Of a stretch of DNA of 64,000 bases, positions 1-7,470 are shown piece by piece. The notes beneath the pieces were generated by a model. It saw only the letters and a list, made by a program, of their open reading frames with translations, was not told the origin of the DNA and ran no database searches. The translations under genes and the position numbers were made by a program. Each line of letters opens with the position of its first letter. Positions within the stretch are counted from its first letter, which is position 1. Origin of the DNA: CAZBDU01 sp964490725 (lineage in GTDB: Bacteria > Spirochaetota > Spirochaetia > SZUA-6 > DRHE01); the NCBI GenBank assembly GCA_964490725.1, contig CAZBDU010000015.1:24529-88528 (forward strand). Reading direction: 5' to 3'.

Positions 1-96
1 CCGGAGGCCGCAGTCGGCGGCGTGCTCGGAGAGAATGCCCGCCATGGTGACGATGCCCTGGCCGCCCAGGCCGGTGATGAAGATGCTCTGCAGCAT
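1..96 (-). CDS. iorB: Indolepyruvate:ferredoxin oxidoreductase beta subunit, N-terminus only (runs off the window)
   Basis: The ATG is at 96 and the frame stays open to base 1. The first 32 residues read MLQSIFITGLGGQGIVTMAG and onward. The GLGGQG turn is the start of the pyruvate/2-oxoacid ferredoxin oxidoreductase gamma domain, which forms the beta subunit of indolepyruvate:ferredoxin oxidoreductase. The gene begins 2 bases after the iorA stop, so the two are co-transcribed and probably translationally coupled. With iorA it would oxidatively decarboxylate aryl-pyruvates to aryl-acetyl-CoA with reduction of ferredoxin. Only the nucleotide-fold start is visible, so the call rests on this motif and on its position after iorA. 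Confidence 0.85.
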   Translation of the reverse strand, partial: MLQSIFITGLGGQGIVTMAGILSEHAADCGLR

Positions 97-98
97 GG

Positions 99-2105
99 CT
101 ACTCCCGCCCCTCCCGCTGGTACCGGTGAATGGCGTCGAACTTGCAGCAGGTGAAGCACAGGCCGCAGCCGGTGCACTGCTCGGGGTCGATCGACATCAC
201 CCGGTCCTGCCGGGAGCTTTCTGTGCCCGCCGCCACCTGCAGGGCGGGACAGCCGGTATCCCGCAGGCAGGAACGGCAGAAGGTGCACTTCCCGGCGTCT
301 ATCCGGTAGAGCAGGGGCCAGGGCTCGCGCCGGCCCGCGGTCAGGGCGCACTCCTGCCGGGAGATGATGACCTTCACCCCCTCCTTTCCCAGGGCGGAGG
401 CGACGGCTTCCACGGACTGCTCCTGCTGGAAAGGGCGCATGAGCTGGAGGTGCTCCACCCCCATGCCGCGCACCAGCGCCTCGATGTCCACGCGCCTGGC
501 CCCCTGCGGCTGGAAGCGCTCCTCGGTGCCGGGGTTGACCTGGAAGCCGGTCATGCTGGTCCAGCCGTTGTCCAGGATGATGACCAGGAGGTTGGCGCCG
601 TGCTGCACGGCGTTGATCAGCGGCGGGATGCCGGCGTGGAAGAAGGTGGAGTCCCCGATGGTGGCGATCACCGGGTGCTCCAGGCCGGCGCGGAAGAACC
701 CCTGGGCCAGGCCGATGCTGGAGCCCATGGAGACCTCCGTCCAGCAGCTGTGGAAAGGCGGGTTCATGCCCAGGATGGTGCATCCGATGTCCCCGGTGAC
801 CACCGTGTTCTCGCGGGAGAGGCCCACCTTCTTCAGCGCCCGGTTGATGGCCATGTAGGTCCCCCGGTGGGGACAGCCGGCGCAGAAGGTGATGGGGTGC
901 TTCACCCCGGCCGGCGCGGCCTCCGGGGAGAGACTCCGGGCCGTCGAGTTCCCCGGAGGCGCCGGCACACCGGCTGCCGGGCGTGGCAGCTGTGGCGGGT
1001 CGCCGGCCACTGGCGAGGCGGCCCGCAGCGGAGCCGTCGGGGCGGCCGCCCGGCCCGAACCGGCTGCTGCCGGCGCGTCCAGCGCGTCCAGGCCGCGGCG
1101 GATCACCTCCTGGCTGTACCTGCCGGTGCGGGGCAGGAGGCCGTCCAGCTTGCCCAGGATGAGGCCGTTCCAGCTCGTCCTGGAGGCCTCGCTGCGCAGG
1201 AGCATCTCCACGAAGGGCTCCAGCTCCTCCAGCACCAGGATGCGCCGCGCCCGGGCGAACATCCGCCCGGCCAGCTCGCGGTCCAGGGGGTACACGCACT
1301 CCAGGCAGAGGGTGGAGACCTCCCCGCGCCCGGCCAGCGCTTCCGCGGCGTAGGGGATCAGGCTTCCGGCTGCCACCACGAACAGCCCCGCCGAGCCGCC
1401 CGCCGGCGCCTCGCGCAGCCGGTTCACTCCGGCCCGGCCGGCCTCCCGCTCCACCGCCTGGAGGCGCTCCAGGAGCGCCCGGTGCTGGGCGATGCAGATG
1501 GCGGCTCCGGCCTTGGTGTAGCGGGAGATGTCGCGCACGAAGCCGGCCTGCCGCCCCAGCGGGCTGTAGCGCGGCTCCCCCTCCACCTGCTCCCGGGCGT
1601 GGGCCACCGAGGTCACCGAGCGCAGGATCACCGGCAGCTCGGCCGCCTCGCTCAGATCGAAGGCCAGGCGGGCCAGCTCCCGGGCCCGGCGGGGGTTGGC
1701 GGGCTCCAGCACGGGAAGCCCGGCCCACTGGGCGAAAAGCCGGGTGTCCTGCTCGGGCATCCCCGCCTCCGCACCGGGGTCGTCGGCGATGTACAGAACC
1801 AGCCCTCCCCGGGTGCCGGAGTAGGCCACCGAAAGGATGGTGTCGGAGGCCACGTTGGCCCCGGACATCTTCATGGTGGCCAGGGCCCGCTTGCCCGCCC
1901 AGGCCGCGCCGGTGGCCACCTCGAAGGCCACCTTCTCGTTCACGCTCCACTCCACGTAGGGGGCGGGGTGGTTGCCCCCGGCGAAGCGCAGCAGCTCGGT
2001 GAGCGCCTCGGAGGAAGGGGTCCCGGGGTAGCCGGCGGCCACCTCGATCCCCGCTTCCAGCGCTCCCCAGGCGATGGCCTGGTTGCCGATGATCAGTCTC
2101 TTCAT
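99..2105 (-). CDS. iorA: Indolepyruvate:ferredoxin oxidoreductase alpha subunit
   Basis: This is the thiamine-diphosphate and iron-sulfur subunit, converting aryl-pyruvates from aromatic amino-acid transamination to aryl-acetyl-CoA and reduced ferredoxin. The 668-residue protein starts at MKRLIIGNQAIAWG. An upstream in-frame extension of 20 Arg-rich residues has no family character, so ATG 2105 is preferred. The order of parts is the pyrimidine-binding domain (GYPGTPSSEALT near residue 25), an Ala/Pro-rich linker at about 345-400 longer than usual, the CAGCPHRG motif near 408, the TPP motif starting GDSTFF near 484, and two C-terminal 4Fe-4S motifs (CTFCRSC near 607, CTGCGLC near 644). It has its own promoter and an IclR-type operator. 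The neighbouring aminotransferases could supply its 2-oxo-acid substrates. Confidence 0.93.
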   Translation of the reverse strand: MKRLIIGNQAIAWGALEAGIEVAAGYPGTPSSEALTELLRFAGGNHPAPYVEWSVNEKVAFEVATGAAWAGKRALATMKMSGANVASDTILSVAYSGTRGGLVLYIADDPGAEAGMPEQDTRLFAQWAGLPVLEPANPRRARELARLAFDLSEAAELPVILRSVTSVAHAREQVEGEPRYSPLGRQAGFVRDISRYTKAGAAICIAQHRALLERLQAVEREAGRAGVNRLREAPAGGSAGLFVVAAGSLIPYAAEALAGRGEVSTLCLECVYPLDRELAGRMFARARRILVLEELEPFVEMLLRSEASRTSWNGLILGKLDGLLPRTGRYSQEVIRRGLDALDAPAAAGSGRAAAPTAPLRAASPVAGDPPQLPRPAAGVPAPPGNSTARSLSPEAAPAGVKHPITFCAGCPHRGTYMAINRALKKVGLSRENTVVTGDIGCTILGMNPPFHSCWTEVSMGSSIGLAQGFFRAGLEHPVIATIGDSTFFHAGIPPLINAVQHGANLLVIILDNGWTSMTGFQVNPGTEERFQPQGARRVDIEALVRGMGVEHLQLMRPFQQEQSVEAVASALGKEGVKVIISRQECALTAGRREPWPLLYRIDAGKCTFCRSCLRDTGCPALQVAAGTESSRQDRVMSIDPEQCTGCGLCFTCCKFDAIHRYQREGRE

Positions 2106-2223
2106 GGCCGCCCCGCTGCGGCGGTCCCTGGCCTCGTGGCGATGCTCACGAGAGGGAGCCCACAATGGAGCCGGAAACGGCAGAGAGCAGATCGACGCGC
2201 GAGGCGCCGCCGGATGGAAGATT

Positions 2224-2240
2224 GTTGCATAATATGAAAT
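2224..2240. promoter_or_regulatory. IclR-type operator in the iorA leader
   Basis: The 17-mer GTTGCATAATATGAAAT is a near-perfect inverted repeat (RTTKCAT-AWT-ATGMAAY). It matches the site at 3394-3410 at 15 of 17 positions. It lies about 30 bases downstream of the iorA -10 box, inside the transcribed leader, where a bound repressor would block elongation or promoter escape. The adjacent IclR gene is the obvious candidate regulator. Confidence 0.6.
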
Positions 2241-2269
2241 CTCGTTGCTTATGTGGAGACAACATGAAC

Positions 2270-2298
2270 AGTGTAGCGCAGCTCCCCGCCCCTGTCAA
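2270..2298 (-). promoter_or_regulatory. Sigma-70 promoter for iorAB
   Basis: On the minus strand TTGACA (2298-2293) and TACACT (2275-2270) are separated by exactly 17 bases. The -35 box overlaps the stop codon of the upstream dehydrogenase gene, so iorAB has its own promoter rather than relying on read-through. Confidence 0.65.
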
Positions 2299-3302
2299 GA
2301 AAGCCCGCCTCCTCCCCGGCGAAAGAGCACCTCGGGGTTCACCATGTAGCGAGGCCGCGCCCCGTTGAGCACTCGAACCACCTCTTCCATTCCCCGCTCC
2401 CTGAGCCGTTCGGTGCTCTGCTCCGAGTACCAGGCCGAATGCGGGGTAACGATCACGTTGCCGCACCTGAGCAGGGGATTGTCCGTTTCCGGAGGCTCGG
2501 TTTCCAGAACGTCCAGGCCGGCCCCGGAGAGTCTTCCGGTTTGAAGCGACGCATACAGGGCCCGCTCGTCCACGACCTTGCCGCGGCACGTGCTGATCAG
2601 GGCGGCCCCGGGCTTCAAGAGCCCCAGCTCCCGGTCACCGATCATGTGGAAAGTCTCCGGGGTCAGGGGGACGTGGAGGGACAGAAAATCCGCCCTGGAG
2701 AGGATTTCCTCCAGGTCGTAGCAGCGCCCCACTGCGAGAAGGGAGAAGATGTCGTCGTCCAGGTAAGGGTCGTAGGCCAGCACCTCCAGACCCAGGGCCT
2801 GAGCCCGGGGTGCCAGAGCTCTGCCGATCCTGCCCAGCCCCACGATTCCCAGAGTCAGCGAGGAGAGATCCGGGATCGGTTTGCAGATGTTGTAGTCCCA
2901 GCCTCCGGAAGACGTTTCGGCCATCAGCTGCTTGATCTTGCGATGGCAGGCCAGCAGCAGGGTCAGCGCGTGGATGGCCACCTGCTCCCTGCAGTAGTCC
3001 GGAACGTTGCTGACGATAATGCCCTTTTGGGTGGCCGCCTTCACATCGACGAAATCGTAGCCCACTTCCAGGGCCTGGATGATCCTGCAGCGGCGCATGA
3101 CCTTCAGGTGGTCTTCACGGATGGGACGGTCGATCACCACCAGGGCATCCGCCGAGGCGATCGCCTCTTTGAACGCGCCGTCGTCGAGCCCCTTGAAGGC
3201 CACAAGCTCCGCTTCGGCTTCCCTGGCCTTGTCATGGAAGAACCGAAGGTCGAAGTACTTCAGGTAGACTCGATCGCCGGCGGTCACGATCTTGCGTTTC
3301 AA
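2295..3302 (-). CDS. D-2-hydroxyacid dehydrogenase (CtBP-like, NAD-dependent)
   Basis: Cytoplasmic oxidoreductase that would interconvert a 2-oxo acid and a D-2-hydroxy acid. It has 335 residues from a TTG start at 3302. No ATG lies near the family start, and AAAGG sits about 10 bases upstream. The Rossmann motif VGLGRIG is at about 154-160. The catalytic trio is visible as Arg240 (STCRGK), Glu269 (ETEPPE) and His288 (TPHSAWYSEQ). The WYSEQ after the histidine is a CtBP-like trait. It is transcribed away from the iclR gene and toward iorAB, so it could act on the same 2-oxo acids. The substrate is not readable from sequence. Confidence 0.88.
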   Translation of the reverse strand: MKRKIVTAGDRVYLKYFDLRFFHDKAREAEAELVAFKGLDDGAFKEAIASADALVVIDRPIREDHLKVMRRCRIIQALEVGYDFVDVKAATQKGIIVSNVPDYCREQVAIHALTLLLACHRKIKQLMAETSSGGWDYNICKPIPDLSSLTLGIVGLGRIGRALAPRAQALGLEVLAYDPYLDDDIFSLLAVGRCYDLEEILSRADFLSLHVPLTPETFHMIGDRELGLLKPGAALISTCRGKVVDERALYASLQTGRLSGAGLDVLETEPPETDNPLLRCGNVIVTPHSAWYSEQSTERLRERGMEEVVRVLNGARPRYMVNPEVLFRRGGGGLS

Positions 3303-3360
3303 TCTTCCGGTACCTTTCAGCCTGCGCAGCGCCGAAGTCCGTATTCGCCAAAAAAGGGGT

Positions 3361-3389
3361 TTGACAATTTCCTCAAAGACAAGTACAAT
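3361..3389 (+). promoter_or_regulatory. Sigma-70 promoter for the iclR-aminotransferase operon
   Basis: TTGACA (3361-3366), a 17-base spacer and TACAAT (3384-3389). The expected transcription start falls inside the operator at 3394-3410, which suggests autorepression. Confidence 0.7.
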
Positions 3390-3393
3390 TGTC

Positions 3394-3410
3394 GTTGCAT
3401 AATCTGAAAC
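3394..3410. promoter_or_regulatory. IclR-type operator between the divergent dehydrogenase and iclR genes
   Basis: The 17-mer GTTGCATAATCTGAAAC is a near-palindrome almost identical to the copy in front of iorA. It covers the predicted start point of the iclR promoter and lies in the only space between the two divergent genes, so it can control both. Confidence 0.6.
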
Positions 3411-3434
3411 GGTATTTCGTGTAGGGCAATAGTA

Positions 3435-4202
3435 GTGCAAGTGCTGTCTTCTGTCAAGAAAGCCCTGGAGCTGCTGGATCATTTCACCGCTGAGCGACCC
3501 GAGCTCGGCCTGGCGGAGATCAGCCGGGAGGTGGATGCCCACAAGAGCTCGGTGTTTCGTGTATTGACCACGCTGGAGGCGGCGGGATTTCTGGACAAGG
3601 ACCCTCAGAGCGGAAGGTACCGCCTGGGACTGAAGATTCTGGATCTGGCCGGACGGGTCTGGGGCCGCCACGACGTCAGGCACATTGCCGGTCCCTTCAT
3701 GGAGGAGGCGGCCCGAAAGAGCGGCGAAATCATCCACCTGGCGGTGCTCGATGGGCCGGACATCGTCTATCTCGAAAAGAAGGGTCAGGGACAGGTTCTT
3801 ACCGTGGCAACCCGGGTGGGCGGCCGAAATCCTGCCTACGCATCCGCCATGGGCAAGGTCCTTCTGGCGGACCTGTCCCAGAGGGAGCTCAAGGGGATTC
3901 TTGGCCGGGGAAGGCTGAGCAGGCTCACCGTCAATACGATCACCGAGATGCCGAGACTGGTGGAGGAGCTCGACAGGATTCGGGAGCAGGGCTTTGCCCT
4001 GGACAACGAGGAGACCTTTCCGGGCATTCGCTGCGTCGGTGCTCCCATTCGGGATGCCGGGGGTAAAGCAATCGCCGCGCTCAGTGTCACGGTTCCGGCT
4101 CAGCGGATGGAGGCCGGGCGGGTCGAGGAGCTGCGGGGCATGATCACGAGCACGGCCCGGATGATATCGCAGCGGGTGGTGGCCAGCAGGGCGGAGGCCT
4201 GA
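3435..4202 (+). CDS. IclR-family transcriptional regulator
   Basis: A 255-residue DNA-binding regulator starting at GTG 3435. The N-terminal winged helix-turn-helix covers about residues 1-65 (LGLAEISREVDAHKSSVFRVLTT region). The rest is the IclR effector-binding domain (IIHLAVLDGPDIVYLEKK, ASAMGKVLLA, DNEETFPGIRCVGAPI). Family members bind small organic acids. Two near-identical palindromes, at its own promoter and in front of iorA, indicate a local regulon covering this operon, the dehydrogenase and iorAB. The aminotransferase gene follows after 4 bases, so regulator and enzyme share a transcript. The effector is unknown; a 2-oxo or hydroxy acid would fit. Confidence 0.92.
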   Translation: MQVLSSVKKALELLDHFTAERPELGLAEISREVDAHKSSVFRVLTTLEAAGFLDKDPQSGRYRLGLKILDLAGRVWGRHDVRHIAGPFMEEAARKSGEIIHLAVLDGPDIVYLEKKGQGQVLTVATRVGGRNPAYASAMGKVLLADLSQRELKGILGRGRLSRLTVNTITEMPRLVEELDRIREQGFALDNEETFPGIRCVGAPIRDAGGKAIAALSVTVPAQRMEAGRVEELRGMITSTARMISQRVVASRAEA

Positions 4203-4206
4203 GGCG

Positions 4207-5301
4207 ATGCTGAAGGAGCTGCTGCGAAACGGGGTGCTGGCGGTCGATGCCTGGCCCGGCGGAAGGCCCATCGAGGAGGTCCAGGCGGAGCTGGGGCTTT
4301 CCGCGCTCGCGCTCATGGCCACCAATGAGAATCCATTGGGCCCCTCTCCCAGGGCCGTGGAGGCGATGAAGGCGGAGATCTACAAGGTCAACCGCTATCC
4401 CCAGGGCCCGTGTGAGCACTTGAGGCGCAAAGTCGGCGCAGCGCTGGGGATCGGCAGGGAAACGATCATGTTCAGCAATGGGGCGGACAACTGCCTCCAG
4501 ATCATCGCCTGCACCTTTCTGAACCCCGGGGAGGAGGTCGTTCTGGCCCGTCCGACCTTCTCTATCTACCGGACCGTGGCCAGGATCGCGGGAGCTGTGC
4601 CTGTCGAGGTTCCCTTGAGAGACTACAGTCACGATCTGAGGGCCATGGCGGAAAAGATCGGGCCTCGCACCAAGCTGGTCTTCGTCTGCAACCCCAACAA
4701 CCCCACCGGGACCATCGTGCGGAAGAAAGAGCTGGATGCCTTCGTGGCGTCGCTTCCGGACCACGTCGTCCTGATCCTCGACGAGGCCTACTTCGAGTTC
4801 GTCACCGATCCGGAGTATCCCAACGCTCTGGACTACATCCAGCAGGGGCGCGCCGTCGTGGCCCTGCGCACCTTCTCCAAGCTGTACGGGATCGCCGGCT
4901 TGAGAATCGGCTACACTCTGGCCTCCGCGGAGCTGACCTCGGCGATGGAGCGGGTGCGGGAGCCGTTTCCCGTCTCCAGGATCGCCGAAGCGGCGGCGCT
5001 GGCGGCGATGGATGACGAGGAGTTCAAGAGCCGGGTGCTGGCCAACAACGAACGCAGCAGAAGGTTCTTCGGCGAGAGCTTCGCCAGACTCGGGCTGCCC
5101 TACGTTCAGACCCACACCAACTTTATCTTCGTGGACCTGAAGGCGGATGCGGGAGAGACTGCGCAGGCACTGCTGAAGCAGGGATATCTGATCTGTCCGG
5201 GCACTGCCTGGAAGCACCCGACGTTCGCCAGAATCACATTCGGTACCATGGAGGAGAATCGCGGGCTCATCGCCGCGATGGCCAGGGTGTTGGGACAATG
5301 A
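4207..5301 (+). CDS. Histidinol-phosphate-type aminotransferase (PLP, class I/II)
   Basis: A 364-residue pyridoxal-phosphate enzyme of the HisC/Cobc-like branch. Visible motifs are TNENPLGPSP near residue 40, the CNPNNPTGT loop at 161-169, Asp192 (LDEAYFEF) that pairs with the pyridine nitrogen, and the Schiff-base Lys225 in TFSKLYGIAGLRIGY. The window has no other histidine-biosynthesis gene, and the gene sits right behind a catabolic-type IclR regulator. An aromatic or imidazole amino-acid transaminase feeding IorAB or the hydroxyacid dehydrogenase is therefore more likely than a biosynthetic HisC. The start is ATG 4207, with GAGG from the preceding stop region close to it. Confidence 0.88.
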   Translation: MLKELLRNGVLAVDAWPGGRPIEEVQAELGLSALALMATNENPLGPSPRAVEAMKAEIYKVNRYPQGPCEHLRRKVGAALGIGRETIMFSNGADNCLQIIACTFLNPGEEVVLARPTFSIYRTVARIAGAVPVEVPLRDYSHDLRAMAEKIGPRTKLVFVCNPNNPTGTIVRKKELDAFVASLPDHVVLILDEAYFEFVTDPEYPNALDYIQQGRAVVALRTFSKLYGIAGLRIGYTLASAELTSAMERVREPFPVSRIAEAAALAAMDDEEFKSRVLANNERSRRFFGESFARLGLPYVQTHTNFIFVDLKADAGETAQALLKQGYLICPGTAWKHPTFARITFGTMEENRGLIAAMARVLGQ

Positions 5302-5401
5302 GAAGGCCGGCGGCGCAAGCATCGGACCGGTTTGGCGAGCTGCAGCCTCGCTTGCGCGCATACACAACAGAAGACCTGTAGATTGGGAAGGGAGGACAGA
5401 G

Positions 5402-6034
5402 ATGTCGCTTCAAGAGCTTTGCCGCGCCGTGGAGACGGGAGACCAGGGTAGGGGCAAGGAGCTGGCTCAGAAACTCATCGAAGGGGGAACCGATCCACTG
5501 CAGATCATCGACGCCCTGACCAAAGTGATGGATGAGATCGGAGAGAAGTTCGCCCGGCTGGAGATCTTTCTGCCCGAGATGATGATGAGCGGAGAGGCCA
5601 TGTCCAAGGTGGTGGAGCTGTTGAGCCCCCACCTGAAGAAGGGGGGCGGCGGCGAGCCCAAGGGCAAGGTGGTGCTGGGCACTGTGAAGGGGGACCTTCA
5701 CGAGATCGGCAAGAACATCGTCAAGCTGATGCTTCAGGCCGGGTTGTTCGAAGTCAAGGATGTCGGCGTGGACGTGGATCCCGTGAGGTTCATCAAAGAG
5801 GCGGAGAGCTTCGGAGCGGACATCATCGGAGCTTCCTCACTGATGACCACCACGATGCCCCACCAGAAGGAGCTGATCGACATCCTGAAGGAGGAGGGCA
5901 AACGGGAAAAGTACAAGGTGGTGATCGGTGGAGCCCCTACCACCACGGAGTGGGCCGAGGAGATCGCAGCGGACCTGTATGCGCCCGATGCGGGTTCTGC
6001 CCCCAGGCTGTTTTCCCAGCTGTTGAAGAAGTAG
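5402..6034 (+). CDS. Methyltransferase cognate corrinoid protein (MtmC/MtbC/MttC family)
   Basis: A 210-residue B12-binding carrier that accepts a methyl group from a substrate methyltransferase onto cob(I)amide. Residues 1-80 form the helical cap domain (B12-binding 2). The Rossmann B12 domain follows from about 88, with the base-off signature GDLHEIGKN in which His100 ligates cobalt. GASSLMTTTM near 151 and VIGGAPTTTEWAEEI near 182 match the family. A strong ribosome site (GGGAGG) precedes ATG 5402. It lies 18 bases before the MtmB-like gene, so the two form a substrate methyltransferase/corrinoid pair. The MtaA/MtbA-like or MtvA-like methyl acceptor enzyme and the RamA activator are not in this window. 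Confidence 0.92.
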   Translation: MSLQELCRAVETGDQGRGKELAQKLIEGGTDPLQIIDALTKVMDEIGEKFARLEIFLPEMMMSGEAMSKVVELLSPHLKKGGGGEPKGKVVLGTVKGDLHEIGKNIVKLMLQAGLFEVKDVGVDVDPVRFIKEAESFGADIIGASSLMTTTMPHQKELIDILKEEGKREKYKVVIGGAPTTTEWAEEIAADLYAPDAGSAPRLFSQLLKK

Positions 6035-6052
6035 ATCGAGGAGGAGCCCACG

Positions 6053-7435
6053 ATGAGCAATCCATACAGACTTTGGGAAATCCAGGGCCGCTCCGACACA
6101 GGTCCCTTCTGCGAAGAGGATGACTTTCTGCCCAAGATCTTCGCGCCCAGGCTGCGGGAGATCGTGAAGAAACACGAGATCAGGTACGATCCCCAGACGC
6201 CGGTTCCGGCGGATGACGGGATGGCCGACCGGATCTGGCAGGCAGGCTGGGAGCTGTTCCGGGAGGTGGGACTGTACAACACCGACACGCACCGGATCAT
6301 CAAGCTCTCCGACCAGGAGATCAAGGAAGCCCTGTACGCGACCTCCGACTGCTACTGGGTCGGTGCCGGCAAGGATGCGGTGTTGTGGAGACATCGCGGT
6401 GTGGAGGACACCGAGCCTCCCTTCTGCATCTTCTCCCCCGACTGTACCTGCTCGGAGGATCTCTTCTACTCCTACTGCCTGGCCTTCCTGAAGGAACCGC
6501 TGCTGGACGGTTTTTGCGCTCCCATCCTGGAGGAGTCCATGGGACAGCTGATCCGCTCGGCCAGCCCTTTCGAGATCAACGGCGTGACGGAGCACATCTA
6601 CAAGATGCGCCTGGCGGCCAAACAGGTGGGCCGGCCGGGGGTGCACTTCGTGGCCGTGGGCACGGCGGAGCACGACAGCGGGCAGATCGCCGTGTCCAAC
6701 AACGAGTGGGGCGTCAGGACCACCGATTCCCGCATCATCGGCACCCTGACGGAGTTCAAGACCGCCGACACCCTGCTCAACCGGGCGGTGCACTGCGCCC
6801 AGTATGGCTGCTACTCCGGCAACCTCACCGGCCCGATCTACGGCGGCTGGTGCGGAGGCTCGGAAGGGGTGGCGGTGGCGCTGGTGGCCTACAGCCTGAA
6901 CGGCCTGTGCATCTACGGCGCCCAGTACAACCAGCACTTCCCCTTCCACCTCAACTGGGGCTCCAACACCACCCGGGAGCTGCTGTGGCCCATCTCCATG
7001 GCCGGACAGGCCATGGCTCGCAACAGCAAGCTGCTGTACACCTCCAACGGCTTCGCCAACGCCGGGCCCATGACCGAGATGCTCTTCTTCGAGACCGCCT
7101 GCCACGCCCTGGTCAGCGTGGTGACCGGCTGGCACCTCTGGGAGATGGCCTCCGCCCGGAACAAGTTCCGCAACCGGGCCACTCCGTTGGAGGCAAGGCT
7201 GGGCATGGAGGTGGGACACGCCGTGGCCCGTCAGGGAATGACCCGTGGCCGGGCCAACGAGATCGCCCTGCAGCTGCTCTCGAAGTACGAAGCAGAAGCG
7301 GCGACCGCTCCCAAGGGTGTGGAATACCGGGAATGCTACGATGTACCCAGGGCCAATCCGACCCAGGAGCACTACGACATGTACCGCCGCTGCAAGGACG
7401 AGGTGGCCAGGCTCGGGGTCGAGTTCCCTTACTAG
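6053..7435 (+). CDS. MtmB-family (monomethylamine methyltransferase) corrinoid methyltransferase lacking pyrrolysine
   Basis: The protein has 460 residues, close to the usual MtmB length of about 458, and aligns along its whole length by eye with archaeal monomethylamine methyltransferase. Shared blocks include VGLYNTDTHRIIKLSDQEI (about 72-90), YGGWCGGSEG, LNWGSNTTREL, NAGPMTEM, TPLEARLGMEVGHAVARQGM, APKGVEYRECYDV and a C-terminal EVARLGVEF. In methanogen MtmB an in-frame amber codon encodes pyrrolysine. Here the reading frame has no internal amber, and the equivalent segment (about 209-227) reads SGQIAVSNNEWGVRTTDS. It follows its corrinoid protein and precedes an aminotransferase and an amidohydrolase. 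Inference: it demethylates an N-methylated amino acid or related compound rather than methylamine. Confidence 0.85.
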   Translation: MSNPYRLWEIQGRSDTGPFCEEDDFLPKIFAPRLREIVKKHEIRYDPQTPVPADDGMADRIWQAGWELFREVGLYNTDTHRIIKLSDQEIKEALYATSDCYWVGAGKDAVLWRHRGVEDTEPPFCIFSPDCTCSEDLFYSYCLAFLKEPLLDGFCAPILEESMGQLIRSASPFEINGVTEHIYKMRLAAKQVGRPGVHFVAVGTAEHDSGQIAVSNNEWGVRTTDSRIIGTLTEFKTADTLLNRAVHCAQYGCYSGNLTGPIYGGWCGGSEGVAVALVAYSLNGLCIYGAQYNQHFPFHLNWGSNTTRELLWPISMAGQAMARNSKLLYTSNGFANAGPMTEMLFFETACHALVSVVTGWHLWEMASARNKFRNRATPLEARLGMEVGHAVARQGMTRGRANEIALQLLSKYEAEAATAPKGVEYRECYDVPRANPTQEHYDMYRRCKDEVARLGVEFPY

Positions 7436-7470
7436 GCGGCCGAGCAGGGACGAAGGATGAAGGATGAAGG

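Noticed and set aside
126..2237. Plus-strand open frame of about 700 codons opposite iorA
   Set aside because: It is a GC-rich antisense shadow of iorA with His/Gly/Arg-rich composition and no domain.
4207..5301. Biosynthetic histidinol-phosphate aminotransferase as part of a his operon
   Set aside because: No other his gene is nearby and it is co-transcribed with an IclR regulator and catabolic genes.
6053..7435. Possible pyrrolysine (amber) codon inside the MtmB-like gene
   Set aside because: The frame is open without any TAG from start to stop, and the equivalent region is sense-coded.
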